In this document: piece after piece, positions 59,109 through 64,000 of the stretch
Layout of the letters: every line of letters begins with the position of its first letter
How positions within the stretch are numbered: position 1 is the stretch's first letter
NCBI GenBank assembly: GCA_947561585.1
Contig: CANNZV010001156.1
Coordinates: 62,001 to 126,000, forward strand
DNA length: 64,000 bases
Reading direction: 5' to 3'
From: Caprella mutica
Lineage: Eukaryota > Arthropoda > Malacostraca > Amphipoda > Caprellidae
Position numbers and translations under genes: made by a program
Notes under the pieces: model-generated
Databases searched by the model: none
Told to the model about the DNA's origin: nothing
Seen by the model: only the letters and a program-made list of their open reading frames with translations

Positions 59109-59353
59109 GACTTATAATACGTACTTATGCTGAATCAAAATTCAATTTCTGTCGTAAGTTTCACGTGTTGTCACTTGAACTGAAATTAAATTATTGTAAT
59201 TCGCTATCACAAAGTAAGTAGAAATAATATCTATAAAATGTGTGTATTTTATTTCCATGTATTTTTTTCAGTGTAAATGTATTAATTCACCTATAATCAG
59301 GAAAATATTTTAGTTTTTTTTCACGAAAGATTGAAAAATATTTGCATTACGAT

Positions 59354-59678
59354 TAGGGGAAAGACCAAGTTATCGGACTGTTCCATATTGCCGATCTTAT
59401 ATAGTAAAATACCTTTATCATTAAGTTAAATAATAATTTAAAAATATATCTTTTTTCGAACCATCTGATAATTCGGAACTTACTTTAATCGAAATGACAT
59501 TAATTTCTACTATGACGTACACAATATATATATAAAATAGGCACATGTAATATTTGTTGGCCAATTTTATAAAAATAATATATAATAATAATTATTTAAC
59601 TTCCTGAGGCATGTCTTATATTATACTGTATGACCGATAATGTGGAACTGTCCGATAAATTGGAACTGCCCAAATCAA
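59354..59678. mobile_element. Inverted-repeat element
   Basis: AAGTTATCGGACTGTTCCAT near the left end pairs with the inverse of ATGTGGAACTGTCCGATAAA near the right end. Homology extends into a second CGATC/CGGTCAT segment and TATAGTAAAATA-like sequence. Its length of about 325 bp fits a MITE. No target duplication assigned. Confidence 0.5.
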
Positions 59679-60242
59679 AATTTGAATAATTTTTACCCTG
59701 AAGTAAAGAAACTGGATTGTGTTGCGGTTCGTGAGATGGAATAATTAATCCTAATATTGGAAGTATCAATATTTAATTCTTATAAATCACTTTTTCTATT
59801 TGGTTAACAATTTCTTGTTAATTATATTATATACATGCATGTATCCTGTATATATTATAAAGAGTCACAGTTAAAATTTCTTTGGTTATACAGACTAAAA
59901 ATTTCTACACAATTAAATTGCTTCAAATAGCCTCATCTGGATAATAATATTGATTATTGTAGTCACCGTGAAATAATCACCACATAAATTGTCTCCTTTT
60001 ACCATGTCTACGAACGGTAATAACATCGAGACATGTCTCACAATTATTAACACATTTATAAAATCAGGGCTTGCCGTTGTTAATTTAATTAACTTTTCAT
60101 TATCCAAGTAATTACAGCGTTAATAAAAATAATTAACAACGAAACTAATTCAAAATATCGCACAATCACAGATTCAATCAAAACGTTCACTGCAGTTCAT
60201 CCAACATGAACAACCACCTCGCACTGTGGACACTTAAAGAAT
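59679..60242. other. Right flank, no recognised gene
   Basis: AT-rich non-coding. The 64-codon minus-strand frame at 59913-60107 has no domain. Confidence 0.4.
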
Positions 60243-61330
60243 GGGAGACTGAAAATGTGTTCGACCGTCTGCCTCATCAAAAGAACTGTAAACAGACAGC
60301 TATTCGTAAGCTCCTCCCATTTCCGTGGTTCATCTCATCTGATAAGATCTGAATACGAAAAATTTTACTAGCGAGTAAGATACATAATATTACTACAGAG
60401 TAAAACACAAAATTTTATTACAGAAATGCATACACAATTTTACTGCCGAGAAAAATACACAATTTTATTACAGAGTAAATACACAATTTTACTACAGAGT
60501 ATATGCACAATTTTACTACAGAGTAAATACGAAAACTTTTACTACCGAGTGAAATTCAGAATTCTTACTGCAGATTTAAATTCAGAATTTAACTTCTTGG
60601 TGGAATATTAAATTTCACTAAAAGGGCTTTTCAGAGTCATTTAATTTTCATACATTTTCAGGTTCTTCTTCACATTTGATATGAGTATAATCTGACCTAT
60701 CCGCAATTCTCCGTATGTAAAACTTAAGTGTGTATTCTAATTAAATATTATGGAGATAACAATCTCTCTATTTGTAGGGAGATCGAATATTTCCGTGACC
60801 CGTTAGAATTTGTAGGGTAAAGCGTACTTTCTTTCGGGTTGATGACAATAGTCTTTGACTTCCTCTTTTTCTTATCTATAAGAAAATAGTTCAATACACG
60901 TACTATAGAAACCACGTGTTGACTATAAAAACCACGTGGGTGACTATAAGCACATATCTACTAATAAAAACACCAGATAGTTAACACGAGGTGATAGACA
61001 TTATATTATATAATCATTATTATATTATATACTTATTAGCCACACAATGTTTTTTAAGTAGCCTAATTATAAAAATATTTAATTGTTATTCAAAGTTCAT
61101 TTCTATACCAATGAACATTTAAAATCACGTGGTGGTGGGAACTCTTGTAAATTATCTCTAATTAATTACGTAGAAAATACTTATTCAATTTCATCTCTTT
61201 TACTGTGATATGTTATATAACATCAGTTCTACTGTTTTAAATTTTCAGAGAGATATATAATTTTAGCATGGATGGGTCCTTTGACACTTTTACTTGGTTT
61301 GCGTCAAACCGGATGCTAAGCACGTGGTGG
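60243..61330. repeat. Dispersed repeat copy 2 (direct)
   Basis: Second copy of the 54355-55755 segment, same orientation, lacking the ~335-bp internal block. Two copies flanking the 22-bp array could reflect two insertions of one element or a local duplication. Confidence 0.8.
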
Positions 61331-62746
61331 ATATAGTTGTATTGAATTTTATTTCACTATGATACATGGTAATTTTTAAAATTAATTTATACAACACCAA
61401 ATTCTTATATGAATTCATATATTTTCATTACGCATAATATCTGGTTCTTGAAGTTACAGGATGTAGATTTCGATGTTAAGCCTAACTATACCATTCCCAA
61501 CCAGTTCACTATAGTCCACCACAATCTTCATTGTTTTTCCAGTCCAAACCTCATGCATGATATGCCAAAAAGAAGTCGGCGACAATTTCTGGTCTATTTT
61601 CGTACATAAGAATCATTTACTTTGCGACTAGCTTTATCATTATTTCTAGAACTCTAACAGCTTATTTTCCTTATCTCCATTCTTCTTTTCTTTCATTTAT
61701 CTTTTGTCGATCTATTTACTGTAACTGGTTTGTAATTCCCTTCTCTTTATTTCACTTCCACAACTGCGTAATAACTGAATTCTAGAACATTTCAGAATTT
61801 GAGGTTCTCCTCTAAGAATAAGTAGATGGAATGTGGTTGTCTGAAACTACAGACAGATATAGATAATGATTTTGGTGAGCTTGAATTTACTATTTTACTA
61901 CTTATGTAGGTAATTTATTTTTTTATAAATTTCTACCGGCGTGTGCATCATTTACATATAAAAAATAACTTACGGTAATCATTATCTGTACTAACCTAAC
62001 CTCATACATTTAAAATTGGATGCAACTATTATATTGTAAATTGAATAATTTAGGTACCAATATTTATTTAGTGTATATGCAAGTTTAAATGTGGTCTGAA
62101 TTATTGAGGGTTCCATTTCTGATCGGTCAGAAGAGTCGAAGTTCATTCTTTTATTTCGTGTACCTAATTTATCAGAGTGTTGGGCCTAGAAGGCTCATAT
62201 CTGACAATAACCATACTTTAACTAATTATACAATTTGTTTATTAGTCAATTATTTACACGAGATGACACATTACTGCTTTTATACCCTTCAGTAATTAGT
62301 TAATTACTGGAGATACCGTTGAAACTATTGTAATAAGTCAATTAATTATTAAGATTTTTCAGATATCAATTAATATTAATGATAATTGAATATGTTTCAT
62401 ATAGTTATTCATTTGTGATTTTACTACACAATATAGTTAGTCTTCTTAAATATTTTATTTGAGGTAAATTATTCATTAGTTTCAGATTCTTTATGATACA
62501 GGATTCAAAACTAGGCCTAAAAGAGCAGTTTGTATATTTTTGGTTTAATACATACAATAACATATTATTGAAATAGTTAATTTTCATATTCATTTATGAT
62601 ATATACGTTCTTCAAGTAAATCAAATGCAAAGGTATACATTTCTGATCGGAATAATAATTATATTTCTTAATCAGTTTCGTACAATTATATAAAGAGTAA
62701 ATTATTTCCACTTCATATATTCTAGTTTTTAAATGTATTTCACTAT
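61331..62746. other. Right flank, no recognised gene
   Basis: AT-rich non-coding sequence. Frames of 60-70 codons (61409-61609, 62089-62295, 62405-62593) show no domain. Confidence 0.4.
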
Positions 62747-62960
62747 TTAACCCTTTACCGGGCCAATGAAGAAATGATGTTAAATGTGAATTTTCGATTA
62801 CAAATCTATATACAAATTTGTTTCTAAGACACTTTTATTCAAGTGCATATTTACATATTTTGCGTATTTTTCATGGAAATTTGATAAATTGAAGTGATCA
62901 TATATGGCATTCCGCCCGGTTCTCCTAATATGACAAGTGATCATATATGATCACTTGGGC
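62747..62960. mobile_element. Possible piggyBac-type terminus
   Basis: TTAA (62747-62750) is followed by CCCTTTACCGGGCC, and further in by a GAAGTGATCATATATGG motif and the perfect 24-bp palindrome at 62934-62957 (core TGATCATATATGATCA). TTAA followed by CCC and subterminal palindromes recall piggyBac-like ends. No opposite end is found in the window, so this is tentative. Confidence 0.3.
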
Positions 62961-63849
62961 CGGATAGGGTACTTAGAAAAATTGATTATAATGAAGAAAA
63001 TATCGTAAATTAGGTACATATCTTTTTATTTAGTGAAAAAAGATCTGATATAAAGTTTGACTCTATACTATAATATAATTCTGCGTTTAAAATATATTCA
63101 AATAATCCAGTAAATGTGTCATCTTACGGCATTACTAGACAGTTTAGACATTTTAAATTTGTCAATCTTATTCCAGAGAACAGAAAAATGATATAAAGTG
63201 TTGTGTATTCAAAACATTTTTAGTGAGAATCGTGGTAGTTATAGAAGCAATGTCATACACATTCAAACATAAATGTACATGCAGATTGAACAGGCAAAGT
63301 TTGAATGCAAAGGATTTCTTAATTCGTCGTCTCTAGTAAAAAATAGGTTAACTTCTGGACATTTTTAGTGTATAAATATTATTTTAGCATTTTATAAATT
63401 TCTAGGGGAATTTACCTTTTCCTAACTATATGATTTAACAACATTTAATTTATTTCTTTGATGAACAAAAGCTGTGTAAATATTAACTATTCATTTAGTA
63501 TGTAGAATCAATCATTTATTGCACGAGCAGTATGAAATGAAGAAATTAATATATATTAATTGTTATGTAGCTAGTATTTTCGGTCAGAAAATATCGGCTA
63601 AGCATCAAAAGGAACTTAAAGTATGAAGAAAAATAATTACTTCAGAAAATAAAAATCAAATGCTTTTCTATCGTTTGTATAATCCAATCTTACTATAACA
63701 AGAGAGAACTTATTTTAAGCAATAAAAATTTATCTAATGAAGTTAAACCAATAGAATAATGAAATATTTTCAAATTTTATTAGAATGAAAATAGTTACTG
63801 TGTTTATTCAATGTAATTTTGCAGCAGTGATCGCCAAGAGAATGTCATG

Positions 63850-63950
63850 CGAGCAGTTTAGCCACGGTGGAACCGCCGCATTTCAACCGATGTAAGCTGT
63901 CCGTCTGATATATTAAGTCTTTTCAACCGCCTGCGGTTGAAAACTGCTCG
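63850..63950. repeat. Nested hairpins near window end
   Basis: CGAGCAGTTT (63850-63859) and AAACTGCTCG (63941-63950) are perfect inverse repeats. They enclose a second perfect hairpin, TTTTCAACCGC (63920-63930) with GCGGTTGAAAA (63933-63943), whose right side overlaps the outer arm. The two structures are therefore mutually exclusive. Confidence 0.7.
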
Positions 63951-64000
63951 TTGGACATCAGCCATACAATAAGTCTGTATTAAACAGTAAATTTATAACT

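Overview
This window is AT-rich (roughly 70% A+T by eye) animal nuclear DNA. It has GT-AG introns of 60-800 bp, many minisatellites, hAT/mariner/piggyBac-type remnants and a BEL/Pao LTR element. An insect, possibly a hemipteran, fits best, but the species is inferred from style and is not proven.

The dominant structure is a very large inverted duplication. A left arm (about 501-20811) and a right arm (about 29716-52439) read as reverse complements of each other around an 8.9 kb unique spacer (20812-29715). From outside to centre each arm carries: a 160-bp hAT-type MITE; a complete 13-exon gene for an IGHMBP2/SMUBP-2-like superfamily 1 helicase (copy A 2386-8501 on +, copy B 50550-41804 on -, both open for 745 codons); 35-bp minisatellites just downstream of the gene; a degenerate A-rich tandem block; a ~101-bp tandem array; scattered coding-like remnants; a 552-nt coiled-coil reading frame interrupted only by TAA/TAG codons; a ~110-125-bp repeat block; a piggyBac-like element; a 60-bp tandem array; and a mariner-type TA-flanked element at the inner edge. 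The two helicase genes point toward each other.

After the duplication the arms diverged. The right arm gained a deleted BEL/Pao element (47423-49982), a 388-bp insertion (35924-36311) and a ~46-copy expansion of a KpnI-site minisatellite. The left arm gained a 1029-bp insertion that looks like a solo LTR (19117-20145). These events, plus smaller copy-number changes, account almost exactly for the 2.4 kb length difference between the arms.

The spacer holds a probable tRNA-derived SINE, a hairpin MITE, a foldback-type element with tandem-repeat termini, four minisatellites and one weak coding-like patch. The right flank (52440-64000) has no recognisable intact gene. It holds a conserved-looking ORF fragment, two direct copies of a 1.1-1.4 kb repeat, a 2.3 kb array of 22-bp units between them, a third hAT MITE copy and further inverted repeats.

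The most unusual observations are the helicase-bearing inverted duplication, the coiled-coil frame whose only interruptions are TAA/TAG, and a sharply bounded 51-bp patch with 14 differences in an otherwise near-identical helicase exon, which looks like gene conversion from an unseen third paralogue.
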